A stretch of DNA of 39,865 bases from a virus, in IMG/VR virus record IMGVR_UViG_3300035698_019908, positions 1 through 39,865 of that record; one strand, given 5' to 3'. The translations under genes and the position numbers were made by a program. The notes beneath the pieces were generated by a model. That model searched no databases, was not told the origin of the DNA, and was given only the letters and a program-made list of their open reading frames with translations. Below, piece after piece: positions 30,438-38,682 of this stretch; within the stretch, counting starts at the first letter, position 1, and each line of letters opens with the position of its first letter.

Positions 30438-30932
30438 TTAATTCATCTCTTCCACCTTTGTTTTAGGAACAACCCGCCACAAATTAGAATAGTGTATGTC
30501 ATAACATTTTATTACATTTTTATTATTTTCAATATAAGCAAATGAATCATTCCCGATATAAATATTATACTCCATTAATTCAGAAAAATTTGGTTTGTCA
30601 TAATAGCTTCCACAAAATATGTCGCCATTCTTCAAATCACTTTGTTCACAAGGAACCAAACAACACGGAATAACAAACGTATCACTTTTGTTTGCAACAC
30701 AATAAAAATCTTCACTTGGATTACAATAAAGTGATTGATTTTTTCCAAATTGTAAATAAAGAGTTCCTCCAAAGTTTTCTATTTTTATGTTTTCAGGAAC
30801 ATATACACACTTTTCTTCTATTGGAGTTAAATGAATAAACTTATCATGCCCATTATATTTGGTAAATTCTCCAAAACTCATAGGCACTTCTTTACTTTCA
30901 TATTCTTTACCTTCAAACTCTATTCTAACCAC
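30438..30932 (-). CDS. Hypothetical beta-rich protein, 164 residues
   Basis: Starts at GTG 30932 directly behind the preceding TGA, with AGGTGG as ribosome site. The sequence is mostly short strands with several cysteines (CVYVP, YCNPSEDFYCVANKSDTFVIPCCLVPCEQSDLKNGDIFCG), perhaps a metal site or small barrel. The segment LKNGDIFCGSYYDKP has the look of an SH3-like turn. No family is recognised. The cysteines are not spaced as a standard zinc finger. Position before the helicase hints at a DNA-metabolism accessory protein, without direct support. Confidence 0.65.
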   Translation of the reverse strand: MVRIEFEGKEYESKEVPMSFGEFTKYNGHDKFIHLTPIEEKCVYVPENIKIENFGGTLYLQFGKNQSLYCNPSEDFYCVANKSDTFVIPCCLVPCEQSDLKNGDIFCGSYYDKPNFSELMEYNIYIGNDSFAYIENNKNVIKCYDIHYSNLWRVVPKTKVEEMN

Positions 30933-31073
30933 TCAAACCACCTTCTTCATTTCTTTATCGTAACAATGGTAACATATTTTAGAGTTAAACATATCCTTAT
31001 GACAGAAAATTATTTTACACTTATCACACTGATGATTCCTCGCCTGAGGAATTGTATTATTACTTAACTTCAT
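30933..31073 (-). CDS. 46-residue zinc-ribbon-like protein
   Basis: ATG 31073 overlaps the end of the 32-residue gene, with GGTGGTTAA before it. The product contains CDKC and CYHC (CxxC-x16-CxxC) with basic residues around, the pattern of a small zinc ribbon. Two histidines (HQCDKC and FCHK) lie close by. Such ribbons often contact nucleic acid or polymerases. The stop TGA immediately precedes the GTG start of the next gene. No family recognised. Too short for automatic detection but supported by ribosome sites on both sides. Confidence 0.6.
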   Translation of the reverse strand: MKLSNNTIPQARNHQCDKCKIIFCHKDMFNSKICYHCYDKEMKKVV

Positions 31074-31158
31074 TTAACCACCTTCTCCAATTCTCAGTTA
31101 AAGAATTCAAAAATTCTACTTGTTTTGCTTTCTTTCCTTTAATTAAGTTATCAATCAT
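31060..31158 (-). CDS. 32-residue basic protein
   Basis: ATG 31158 overlaps the stop of the coiled-coil gene as ATGA and the frame ends at TAA 31060-31062 inside the next gene. The product (MIDNLIKGKKAKQVEFLNSLTENWRRWLNEVK, read in pieces) is a single amphipathic basic helix or helical hairpin. Overlaps on both sides give the typical spacing of translationally coupled genes. No function can be given; it is a plausible but small gene. Confidence 0.45.
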   Translation of the reverse strand: MIDNLIKGKKAKQVEFLNSLTENWRRWLNEVK

Positions 31159-31520
31159 TTTCTTAACTCCATCTCTAATTTTTTTGCATCAAATACCTTT
31201 TCTAAAATTTCAAGTTTAGAATACATTTTATCTTTTTCTTTACTCAATTTTTTATTATATTCTTTTAATGATTGATAATCTATATCTGTTTGAGTTTGAT
31301 TCAAAAATTCTATTTGTCTTTTGGATTCATTACCAAATATTGGTTTATTATCTTTACCAACCACATTGGCAATATTTCCCATCAACTTTTTTTCATATAA
31401 TGATTGAGCATATTCATTCTCTAATTTTTCGTATTTATTTTTTATAATCAATTCTTTTGTAGATTGAATTTCCTCAATTATTTCAATCAAACTTTTTTCA
31501 ATTAATTCTCTAATATTTAT
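31155..31520 (-). CDS. Coiled-coil protein with apparent AUA start
   Basis: The frame has no ATG; a TTG at 31490 is possible. However a strong GGTGAT lies upstream at five-base spacing from an in-frame ATA at 31520-31518, giving 121 residues (N-I-R-E-L-I-E-K-S-L-I-E-I-I-E...). The protein is almost all charged helix with two coiled-coil regions (about 8-50 and 85-120) and a central VGKDNKPIFGNESKR. It may be a structural linker or a nuclease/primase accessory subunit. Alternatively the mini-frame at ATG GAT GGT GAT upstream is translated and re-initiation occurs. It is the first gene behind a local TATA box. Confidence 0.55.
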   Translation of the reverse strand: MNIRELIEKSLIEIIEEIQSTKELIIKNKYEKLENEYAQSLYEKKLMGNIANVVGKDNKPIFGNESKRQIEFLNQTQTDIDYQSLKEYNKKLSKEKDKMYSKLEILEKVFDAKKLEMELRK

Positions 31521-31550
31521 TTTAAATCACCATCCATGCATATATTATAA

Positions 31551-31565
31551 ATAAAAATATTTATA
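31551..31565 (-). promoter_or_regulatory. TATA box upstream of the coiled-coil gene
   Basis: On the minus strand CCTTTATAAATATTT, with a second TTTATAATATATG a few bases on, lies 31-45 bases before the ATA start at 31520. It falls between the nuclease stop and this gene and would allow separate expression of the downstream genes. Confidence 0.4.
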
Positions 31566-31569
31566 AAGG

Positions 31570-32223
31570 TTATGGTAGATTTTTTTGATAGAATTCTTTC
31601 AACCTTTTGAAATCTGTTTTGTTCAATTCTATAATACCAAAATTTTCTTTACCTTCGCATTCTTCTAACGATGCCATTAATGAATGAATATCTAAATATT
31701 TGATAACAATAGCACGAGCTTTTCTCAAACTAATTCCTCTAAAGCAAGTAAGTATAGAAACAAAAATATCTTGATGTGTTTGTTCTCTACGAATAATTTC
31801 TTTTTGTCTTGCAGTTCTATCATAAGTAGATAAATCCATCAAACCTTTCATTAATTGGTTATCATTTGTAAATTCAACAATTCTTAATCCTGGAAAAGAA
31901 AGTAAAAGGTGGTTCTTCATTTTTGAAATACTTTGCTCATTTAAATGTTTGTAATGAGAATTCTTAAATGAAAGATAATCATATTTTCCGCTGATGTAAA
32001 CAAAATATAAATCAAAGTTTTGTTCCATATTCTCTAATTGTTCTTGAATATGGCCCGTACAGTAACTACTCACGAAATCCATAATTGATTTTCGTTCAAC
32101 CATTAATCCTTTTTCTTTTACAAAGTAATCCCCACAAGGAAGTGTTTTAACTTTTAAATCCTCTGTTAGCTTTCTTAGCTTGTTTACTACTTTTATTGGT
32201 TCTCTACTATCTACTTCAATCAT
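31570..32223 (-). CDS. ERCC4/XPF-type structure-specific nuclease
   Basis: 217 residues from ATG 32223, chosen because AGAGGTG lies seven bases upstream; a GTG at 32232 is in frame but lies inside that spacing. The nuclease motif reads GDYFVKEKGLMVERKSIMDF: G31-D32 and E43-R44-K45 of the conserved GDx(n)ERKx3D signature of XPF/Mus81/Hef nucleases, with an earlier IEVDSREP. A C-terminal helix-hairpin-helix-like region (about 150-200, CFRGISLRKARAIVIKYLDIHSLMASL) may bind branched DNA. These enzymes cut flaps and forks. It sits between primase and small proteins and likely takes part in recombination-dependent replication. Confidence 0.9.
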   Translation of the reverse strand: MIEVDSREPIKVVNKLRKLTEDLKVKTLPCGDYFVKEKGLMVERKSIMDFVSSYCTGHIQEQLENMEQNFDLYFVYISGKYDYLSFKNSHYKHLNEQSISKMKNHLLLSFPGLRIVEFTNDNQLMKGLMDLSTYDRTARQKEIIRREQTHQDIFVSILTCFRGISLRKARAIVIKYLDIHSLMASLEECEGKENFGIIELNKTDFKRLKEFYQKNLP

Positions 32224-32259
32224 TCTTTCCACCTCTTTTACCTATAAAACCTAACCCAA

Positions 32260-33291
32260 TTAGGCGTAAATTTCTCCCATTTTACACTCATTGTCGGCTG
32301 GGCACTCTCCTAATTGTTTTAGTTTGTCACACCCAGGGAATGATGTTCTATCCATAACATAGTCCTTATAAAAATACTGTAATTGTTCTTCTCCAGGTTG
32401 CCCATGACCAGGAGCGAACCTTCTTGTAGTACAATGTATGTACTCTCCAGCTTCAAGATATTGTTTTAATATCTGATTTACTTCACTCATCAAATACCCT
32501 TTGTCTCTTAGATAACAAATTAAATAACCTCTTCTTTTATAACCTAAGTGTGGAAGTAACAACCAATTAGCTACACAAGGCGGCATCTTTTGTAAGAACT
32601 TATCTTTGTTAATTTTCATTTTTACTTCTTCATTTTCAAAATGAGCTTGTATTTTTGGTCTGTTTGTATCAAACTTACTAATATCAAACAATTCTTCTCC
32701 ATAAAATTTGTAATGTGTATCTTGAGTATCAGCAAGTTTAGAAATAAAATCATAACCTTCATTCAACATTTCTTCCGAAACACAAATGCAATATTTATTT
32801 CTCTTTGTATTCCAGGTTCCACAAAGTGTAGCAATCCTTGCAATATCTCCGACAATATGCTCATCAATATCACTTGTCTCACATGGGCCAATAGTCAATC
32901 TAATTTCTTTTGCAATATGATGCTGCATGTTATACAAAGCATCTTTCTTATTTTTCAAGTTCTCAAAGTTCTTTGTGAAAACATAAACATGAAATCCTTT
33001 TCCACTTAAGAGCATGATATGTTTATATTTTTTCATCATTAACCATTTGTGCATATTGATTGTATTATTCAAACAATTTTCAGAATCCAAATCAAAGAAT
33101 GCTTTGTCAACCATTAATTTTTCTTGGTCAATTATTTCATCACTTGTATAATTATATACACTCACAAATACTCTATTATATCCATTGTTTTTATTAATGA
33201 AATCTAACATGCTATTCATCGAATCAAAAGTTTTTCTACGAGGAGTTCCAACTTGCCGTGGAAACCTGTTGTACATTAAATCTATTAACAT
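32260..33291 (-). CDS. Fused DNA primase (PriS-like catalytic part plus PriL-like Fe-S domain)
   Basis: 343 residues. The N-terminal part carries archaeo-eukaryotic primase motifs: FFDLDSE (D67, D69), SGKGFHVYVF (96-105) and RIATLCGTWNTKR (about 152-164). The C-terminal part has PPCVANWLL (C239), then GCDKL (C321), GEC (C330) and NEC (C336), the four-cysteine spacing of the PriL 4Fe-4S domain, with the usual L-G-x-R-R-G-Y-L-I-C-Y-L pattern after the first cysteine. Cellular archaea use two subunits; compact fusions occur in some DPANN archaea and viruses. The ATG overlaps the stop of the Cas4-like gene by seven bases and has AGGGAT. It would make RNA or DNA primers for PolB. Confidence 0.85.
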   Translation of the reverse strand: MLIDLMYNRFPRQVGTPRRKTFDSMNSMLDFINKNNGYNRVFVSVYNYTSDEIIDQEKLMVDKAFFDLDSENCLNNTINMHKWLMMKKYKHIMLLSGKGFHVYVFTKNFENLKNKKDALYNMQHHIAKEIRLTIGPCETSDIDEHIVGDIARIATLCGTWNTKRNKYCICVSEEMLNEGYDFISKLADTQDTHYKFYGEELFDISKFDTNRPKIQAHFENEEVKMKINKDKFLQKMPPCVANWLLLPHLGYKRRGYLICYLRDKGYLMSEVNQILKQYLEAGEYIHCTTRRFAPGHGQPGEEQLQYFYKDYVMDRTSFPGCDKLKQLGECPADNECKMGEIYA

Positions 33292-34019
33292 AATAATCCC
33301 TTACATTTTGCAAACAATTCACAATGTTGGCACGCCCAAGTATTTTTTGTTTCTGGAAAAATTTCTTTTTCAATAAGCTGTCTTGTTTTTTCCAATTTTT
33401 CATACATTGCAATCATATATTTATCATTAACTTTTTCAATTAATGGATTTTTGTTTGTTGCTTTTTGTCCACTAAAAAATATACCCCAATGTGTTGCTTT
33501 CATTTCAGGGTTAAACATATCCCATAAATGTTTGTATCCTGCTAATTGTGGATTTCTATATTGTGCAATTGAAGTACTTGCTTTTCCTGTTTTATAATCT
33601 AACACAAGAACATTAGTTCCATCTGTATAAACAGCATCAATAACACCAACTAAATTTAGATTTTCGTCATAAAGTTTTTCTTCAACAGCAATAGGTTTAA
33701 AATGAATCTTTTTTCCATCTTCTAAACTTATAAAAATATTTTTATTGAAATCAACAAAATTATCAATATGTTCTTTATACTTTAAATATTTTTCTTCTGA
33801 TACAGTTGGCGCATGTTCCTCAATTGTTTTTTCTGTAATTGTATCATACTTATCTAAAGAATTATAATAATCTTCAAAAAATGCGTGAATTTCTCTTCCT
33901 TTAATCAAATGCGGAATTTCCACATTTGATTTTTCTTTATCTATATATTGCAACTTAAACTTTTTTGGGCACCAATCATATGCACCAACAGCTGAAGCTG
34001 ACAATCTAAAATTAACCAT
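33285..34019 (-). CDS. Cas4/RecB-like PD-(D/E)xK nuclease with Fe-S cysteines
   Basis: 244 residues from ATG 34019, which overlaps the preceding stop by eight bases and has GGAG upstream; a longer start at 34037 is possible. Motifs: LSASAVGAYDWCPKKF with C17, GREIHAFFED (H45), GVIDAVYTDGTNVLVLDYKTGK (D128, D141 and K143 as the PD-D-xK core), and C-terminal CQHCELFAKC (C230, C233, C239). One cysteine near the start plus three near the end is the Cas4/AddB iron-sulphur layout. No CRISPR array or other cas gene is present, so it is a viral exonuclease for recombination or end-processing rather than spacer acquisition. Confidence 0.85.
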   Translation of the reverse strand: MVNFRLSASAVGAYDWCPKKFKLQYIDKEKSNVEIPHLIKGREIHAFFEDYYNSLDKYDTITEKTIEEHAPTVSEEKYLKYKEHIDNFVDFNKNIFISLEDGKKIHFKPIAVEEKLYDENLNLVGVIDAVYTDGTNVLVLDYKTGKASTSIAQYRNPQLAGYKHLWDMFNPEMKATHWGIFFSGQKATNKNPLIEKVNDKYMIAMYEKLEKTRQLIEKEIFPETKNTWACQHCELFAKCKGLLC

Positions 34020-34857
34020 TAAAACACTCTCCATCAATTTTTTCTACTTGAAAACAACCTTCACAACATTTAGATGTTTCAATTGAAATTTTTAATAATT
34101 TTTTTTCATCACCATCAATTAATGAATATATAGAAAAAGGATTTATAAAATTTCTTTGACGACATGGACTAATTCCACCATCACAATGAATTGTTGGATT
34201 ATCAAAATGTTTACAATTCCAATTTTGTGTTATTCCAAAATCAGGTATATTACTCAAATAAATTTTACTATTTTTTATTTTTAATTCTTTTATATTTTTT
34301 TTAAAAAGACTAGATAATTGTCTTAACTTTTCTCTTTGATTTATTGAAAATCCAATACCAGAAATAACAGGACGTCTATTTTTCCAAAAATAAGAAGTAC
34401 AAATATCGCAATAATTTGATAATCTAATTATAAGTCCTTTAAACCCTACAATGTTTTGTTTCAATATTGTAATAATTTCTGATGGAGTATTTATTAAATC
34501 TTCTTTTGTTAATTCAATAACTAATATAACATTTTCTTTATATAAAGTTGTTTTTTTAAGAAAATCAGAATTTAAGTCAGAAAAAGATAATTCATAATAA
34601 ATATCTTTTTTAAATTGTTTTGATAAATTAATTAAATTTGTATTAGGAAAACCAATAAAATAAAAATCAATATCTTTATTTTCTAATTCAATACAAATAT
34701 CTTGTATATCTTCTCGATAACCTTTTAATCCTATATTTTTCATTTTTCGTGTTTTAAAATATTTAATTATTCTTTTCCATGCATCTAAATCTAATACAAC
34801 AAGAGAATTTTCTGTAGAAAAATCTATTATAGAATTTTTCCAGGATGATAGAAACAT
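34012..34857 (-). CDS. SPASM-like cysteine protein, degenerate radical-SAM relative
   Basis: 281 residues; ATG 34857 has AAGGAGG eight bases upstream and overlaps the preceding TAA as TAATG. Residues 25-75 (DAWKRIIKYF... MKNIGLKGYREDIQDICIELENKDIDFYFIGFPNTN) resemble the first beta-alpha units of radical-SAM proteins, where ltGGEPll and TNg occur. But the CxxxCxxC cluster that should precede them is absent and only 24 residues lie upstream. The C-terminal part is cysteine-rich: C215, C225 in CDGGISPC232, C264/265, C268 and C278, close to SPASM/twitch auxiliary-cluster spacing. CDIC at 150-153 adds two more. It may hold Fe-S clusters without SAM chemistry. It lies between PolB and the Cas4-like nuclease; function unknown. 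Confidence 0.5.
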   Translation of the reverse strand: MFLSSWKNSIIDFSTENSLVVLDLDAWKRIIKYFKTRKMKNIGLKGYREDIQDICIELENKDIDFYFIGFPNTNLINLSKQFKKDIYYELSFSDLNSDFLKKTTLYKENVILVIELTKEDLINTPSEIITILKQNIVGFKGLIIRLSNYCDICTSYFWKNRRPVISGIGFSINQREKLRQLSSLFKKNIKELKIKNSKIYLSNIPDFGITQNWNCKHFDNPTIHCDGGISPCRQRNFINPFSIYSLIDGDEKKLLKISIETSKCCEGCFQVEKIDGECFNG

Positions 34858-35042
34858 TATTTTTTCCTCCTTATCATTGGAAATCCAGTTCTATTATTTT
34901 CGATTACTTCACAACCTTCAGGTATATCACAATGAATAAATTGTTCTTTAATTTCTTTACAAAAGAAAAATAATTTTCCTTGTGTGTCTTTTCTATGTAA
35001 AAAATATGTTTGATTTTTTTGATTTGTATAAATTAATCCTAT
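34857..35042 (-). CDS. 61-residue protein with apparent AUA start
   Basis: A frame without ATG, GTG or TTG near its start. GGTGAT lies three bases before an in-frame ATA at 35042-35040, the same spacing as GGTGAT-ATA-ATG in the 12357 gene. The product reads GLIYTNQKNQTYFLHRKD... CKEIKEQFIHCDIPEGCEVIENNRTGFPMIRRKK. Its end, EGCEVIENNRTGFPMIRRKK, resembles short viral/archaeal proteins ending EGYEVxENPRTGxPxLRK. The stop TAATG overlaps the SPASM-like gene start, so the pair is coupled. Similarity of the tail and the ribosome site argue that it is real; an unannotated upstream start cannot be excluded. Confidence 0.55.
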   Translation of the reverse strand: MGLIYTNQKNQTYFLHRKDTQGKLFFFCKEIKEQFIHCDIPEGCEVIENNRTGFPMIRRKK

Positions 35043-35075
35043 ATCATCACCCTCTATGTGTATTAAACTAAAAAA

Positions 35076-35089
35076 TATATATAAATATA
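35076..35089 (-). promoter_or_regulatory. TATA box upstream of the 61-residue gene
   Basis: On the minus strand TATATTTATATATA lies 34-47 bases before the ATA at 35042, just after the PolB stop. The expected transcript start near 35056 leaves about 14 bases with the GGTGAT site. Confidence 0.5.
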
Positions 35090-35090
35090 T

Positions 35091-36974
35091 TTACTTAAAC
35101 CATTGATTTAATGAATTACTTGAATTATTTCCTCCATCAATAAAATAATTTAATTCATTCCAAACTCCACTTAAATCAATATCATTTATTGTAAATTTAT
35201 TTTTTTTAAATTCTCTTAATGAACAATATTTTACACCTTTCCCAGCTCCATATCTTTTATTTTTAATTAAAAAATGTATTCCTGGTCCATATCTTAAAGA
35301 TATTTGTGCTTGTAATTGACCAGTATTTTTGTATGTTTCCATAGGTCTAACCTGCCATCGAACCATTGCTAAATTAATATCTTCACTTAATAATTTGTCA
35401 ATTAATTCTGTGAAATATTTTTCTGGAAATTTAACTTTCTTCTCTTCAACAATTTTTGGAACTAAATAATCCCAAAATATTTTTCTTGTAATAGCGGAAG
35501 TTGATTTTTTTCTAACTCCAAGATTTTTTACTTCAACATGCCCATCCTTTGTTAAATAAATATAATTTTTTTTCATGAAACCTTTTGGTTTATCAATAAA
35601 ATCTTGTTCATCCATTTCATCGTCAGTTATTTTATCTCCGCCACCTTTGAAAAACCACATATGAGATATTTCTGCATCTATTCCCATATCAAATTTTTCG
35701 TACGGGAACGGCATATTATCTTTAATTTCTTTTATCAATGCATTTTTTATTTTCAACATTTTATTTTTATCGTAAAATGGGTCTTTTATGTACACACTAT
35801 CTGTATCAGTATAAATAACTTCATATCCTGCTTCCCTAAATCTTTTTCGTGCTAATTTTATTCCTTGTCTTCCAATTCGTGTAACATCACCAGCACCTAC
35901 TGAGTTTGCAAGTAATTTAAATGATTCATTTCCAAGTAAACCATAAATTGTATTAATGATAATTTTAATTGAATATTGTCTTGGGTCTTTATTCGCTTTG
36001 TAAACAAGTCTTTGTTCATACCATTTTTTCAACAATTTTTCAACCTTTCCTTGTTCCTTATTATTATACGTTCCTTCCGGTTGGAATATTTTATTTCCAT
36101 GCCACCCTTTTTCGGAAGGAGAATAAATATTACATTGGTGCATTATAGAAGGATACCATGAATTAAAATCCAAACAATATACTTCCCCTTCAAAAGCTTC
36201 TCCAGCAGGATACGCAACATATCCACCACCATAAGTTGTATGATGTTTTTTATCTGCATATTTTTCTTCAACATTTAATGCTTTACAAATACTCTTATAA
36301 GTAAAAGTAGAAGGAGCTAATTTTAAATAATTTTTTGATTTAACATCTTTATCTTTTAAGAAATCTTTCAATCCTCCAAAAAATGTTTCTATCCAATCAA
36401 ATAATTTTTTTGTAATTTCAATATCTCGCATTGTATAATCAATTATATATTGTTTTTCTTCTTCAGTCCATTCAGGTTTATTCAAAACAGAATAATCAAA
36501 ACCTTTTATCTTTCCATCTTCTTCTGTAACAAGACCAAGAAGTTTTGTAATAAAATCTAAACTATGTCTCATTAATAATTGAATTAATAAACCTTCTTTC
36601 AGAGATATACTTCCTTCCCATTTTTCAAAAAAATCTTGCATATCAAAATTTGTTTTTCCTTTAAGATTAAAATCGTTATATCTTGTTTTTTCTACAATGT
36701 CTTCCATTCCATTATAATAAAGTACTGCATTATCATATGGTATCCGACCTTTTTTATTTGAACAATTATTAAAACCAACAACTAAATCATGGGCCTTAAA
36801 AACACTTCTAATATAATTTAAAAAATCTTTTTTTGTTTTGAATTCAGAATCTAACTTTACATAAGATTTATTATCTAATGAAGACCAAAAACCTATAACA
36901 CGAACTTTATCTTTTTCAGGATTAGGTGATAATTCTGGAGTCATTGTTTCCAGGTCGTAAATCAAAGTTTTCAT
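35091..36974 (-). CDS. polB: Family B DNA polymerase
   Basis: 627 residues, AGGAGATG ribosome site. The 3'-5' exonuclease has DLE (D7, E9), FNN...D81 and YTMRD (Y180, D184). Polymerase motifs are complete: YGGGY (248-252), motif A DFNSWYPSIM (269-278), motif B KIIINTIYGLLG (337-348) and motif C YTDTDS (388-393). It therefore should be active and proofreading. It is shorter than cellular PolB (750-900) and has no clear TPR insertions of protein-primed enzymes, consistent with use of the fused primase. It would replicate the viral genome and must accept template with modified guanine, as DpdA is encoded 11 bases upstream in the same operon. Confidence 0.95.
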   Translation of the reverse strand: MKTLIYDLETMTPELSPNPEKDKVRVIGFWSSLDNKSYVKLDSEFKTKKDFLNYIRSVFKAHDLVVGFNNCSNKKGRIPYDNAVLYYNGMEDIVEKTRYNDFNLKGKTNFDMQDFFEKWEGSISLKEGLLIQLLMRHSLDFITKLLGLVTEEDGKIKGFDYSVLNKPEWTEEEKQYIIDYTMRDIEITKKLFDWIETFFGGLKDFLKDKDVKSKNYLKLAPSTFTYKSICKALNVEEKYADKKHHTTYGGGYVAYPAGEAFEGEVYCLDFNSWYPSIMHQCNIYSPSEKGWHGNKIFQPEGTYNNKEQGKVEKLLKKWYEQRLVYKANKDPRQYSIKIIINTIYGLLGNESFKLLANSVGAGDVTRIGRQGIKLARKRFREAGYEVIYTDTDSVYIKDPFYDKNKMLKIKNALIKEIKDNMPFPYEKFDMGIDAEISHMWFFKGGGDKITDDEMDEQDFIDKPKGFMKKNYIYLTKDGHVEVKNLGVRKKSTSAITRKIFWDYLVPKIVEEKKVKFPEKYFTELIDKLLSEDINLAMVRWQVRPMETYKNTGQLQAQISLRYGPGIHFLIKNKRYGAGKGVKYCSLREFKKNKFTINDIDLSGVWNELNYFIDGGNNSSNSLNQWFK

Positions 36975-36985
36975 ATATACATCTC

Positions 36986-38167
36986 CTAAAAATCAAATAC
37001 ACTTTGTTGATAATTATTATTAATTACTTTTTTATTAAATAAAAATTTATATGTTTGCATTGTTTGTTCTAATCCATATTCTTTATAATAATCAAAAATT
37101 TTTATTATTTCTAAACAACTAGGAGCACTACGATTAATTAATTCAATAAATAAATCTTTATGATGAACAATATATGAACAATATTTTACAAAACAATCAA
37201 TTTGTTTTAAATTATGTATGTCAATATATCTCAAAAATTCATCATGCCAATTTTCATTTCCAATATTTAATTCTTGACAAACACTACAATTACAAAGCCA
37301 ACCATTACCTTTATTTTCTTTATTCATTTCTCGACCAACTTTAATTAAATCTAATGGAGTTGTATAATCAATCATCATTGCACCATATCTACTTCCAACT
37401 TTAAATGTTGAAGAATCAATAGTAATTGTTTGTCCTAATAAATATTGAATATATGCTGCAATAATAATACTCTTTTTTCCACTAATTTGTAAAAAATGAA
37501 GTGGTTTATTAATCTTCATTTCCATTGCTAGGATTCCATACATTGCAATTTTATAAATATTGTCTGATGGTTTAGGTGATAATGCCCATGCTTGAAATTC
37601 AAAACCATTTTGTTCTAATGAATGAATTTTTTCATACCATTCTAATGCTTGTTCCCAACTTTCACCTTGTATGACTCCATATAAGTCAATCTTTTTTTCT
37701 CCCTCTTGTAAGTCTGGTTTATTATTTATTTCTAATGCAACTTTAGCATTGTTATAAGTTGTTTCTAATGACTTACTAAAAAACTCTGTTGTTGGAGAAC
37801 CAGTGAACTGTGCCCCGCCACCAAAATTGTAAGGAGGTCTATCAAGTATTAAACCTGAATCTCCTCCTGAATTCATTTGCCAATTAATTACTTTTTGTGG
37901 AGAAAATTCTTTTCCTTGAGTTACACATTGGTATCCACCTGAATCTAATTTAATATGAACATCATCACTAATTTCTAAATATTCTCTAATATTAGTTATC
38001 TTTTGTTCAATACCAAAAAATGCAGAAACCAACATATAATCATAATTCCAGATACTTTCTTTATTCCAAAAGTGTGGTTTTTTCTTATGAATACTTGTGT
38101 TATATAGTGCTTTTGCTGGCATTACTGCTGGCAAATATATCAGTTTATTTTCAGGGTAATCGCTCAT
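36986..38167 (-). CDS. dpdA: DNA 7-deazaguanine transglycosylase (DpdA-like)
   Basis: 393 residues. TGT-superfamily motifs: LDSGGYQ (D75), GVIQGE (164-169), LHFLQISG (223-230), TIDSSTFKVGSRYG (D251) as nucleophile region, and a zinc site C292-N-C294-x2-C297 with His318. The length and DSGGYQ/IDSST pattern fit phage DpdA rather than archaeal tRNA-guanine transglycosylase, which has extra PUA domains absent here. DpdA swaps guanine in DNA for a 7-deazaguanine precursor, protecting viral DNA from host restriction. QueF and QueC in the same operon supply the base. A tRNA substrate remains possible but less likely. Confidence 0.85.
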   Translation of the reverse strand: MSDYPENKLIYLPAVMPAKALYNTSIHKKKPHFWNKESIWNYDYMLVSAFFGIEQKITNIREYLEISDDVHIKLDSGGYQCVTQGKEFSPQKVINWQMNSGGDSGLILDRPPYNFGGGAQFTGSPTTEFFSKSLETTYNNAKVALEINNKPDLQEGEKKIDLYGVIQGESWEQALEWYEKIHSLEQNGFEFQAWALSPKPSDNIYKIAMYGILAMEMKINKPLHFLQISGKKSIIIAAYIQYLLGQTITIDSSTFKVGSRYGAMMIDYTTPLDLIKVGREMNKENKGNGWLCNCSVCQELNIGNENWHDEFLRYIDIHNLKQIDCFVKYCSYIVHHKDLFIELINRSAPSCLEIIKIFDYYKEYGLEQTMQTYKFLFNKKVINNNYQQSVFDF

Positions 38168-38176
38168 TTAAATCAA

Positions 38177-38665
38177 CTACAAATGCCTCTGGTGCAATGG
38201 TTTAATTGTTGAATAATGTATTGGAGTGTTATAATCTTTTGCACAATATTCAACAACTGGATTAATACTAATTCCACCTCGTGGAGTAAAATCACCAACA
38301 ACTCTAATCCATTTTGGGTCCATTAATTTAATTAAATCTTTCATAATTAAATTAACACAATCCTCATGAAAATCTCCATGATTTCTATAACTGAATAAAT
38401 ATAATTTTAATGATTTAGATTCAACCATATTTATTCTAGGAACATACAGAATAGATATTGTAGCAAAATCTGGTTGATTTGTTTTTGGACATAATGATGT
38501 AAATTCAGGACACTTCCATGATACTAAATAATTATTTTCTTGATGTTTATTTTTAAATGTTTCTAATACTTCAGGTTTAACTTTATTTAATTCATATTGT
38601 GTTTTTTGATTTCCAAGTAAACTTACACCTTTCAATTCTTTTTCATTTCTACCATCTTGTTCCAT
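38177..38665 (-). CDS. queF: NADPH-dependent 7-cyano-7-deazaguanine reductase QueF
   Basis: 162 residues, GGAGG ribosome site. The catalytic segment [16 protein letters not shown] carries Cys59 and Asp66, and [25 protein letters not shown] carries the NADPH-binding ESKSLK motif and Glu101. This is the single-domain (YkvM-type) QueF that reduces preQ0 to preQ1. Archaeal QueF-L amidinotransferases lack the ESKSxK motif, so true reductase activity is predicted. It is placed between the flavoprotein and DpdA genes, so preQ1 is likely the base inserted in DNA, as reported for halovirus HVTV-1. Confidence 0.92.
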   Translation of the reverse strand: MEQDGRNEKELKGVSLLGNQKTQYELNKVKPEVLETFKNKHQENNYLVSWKCPEFTSLCPKTNQPDFATISILYVPRINMVESKSLKLYLFSYRNHGDFHEDCVNLIMKDLIKLMDPKWIRVVGDFTPRGGISINPVVEYCAKDYNTPIHYSTIKPLHQRHL

Positions 38666-38682
38666 ATTAATTCCTCCATATA

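Noticed and set aside
33285-34019. Cas4 as part of a CRISPR adaptation module
   Set aside because: No cas1, cas2 or array is present in the window; stand-alone Cas4-like nucleases are common in archaeal viruses.
36986-38167. Host-type archaeal tRNA-guanine transglycosylase
   Set aside because: The protein lacks C-terminal PUA-type domains and has DpdA-style length and neighbours, so DNA is the preferred substrate.
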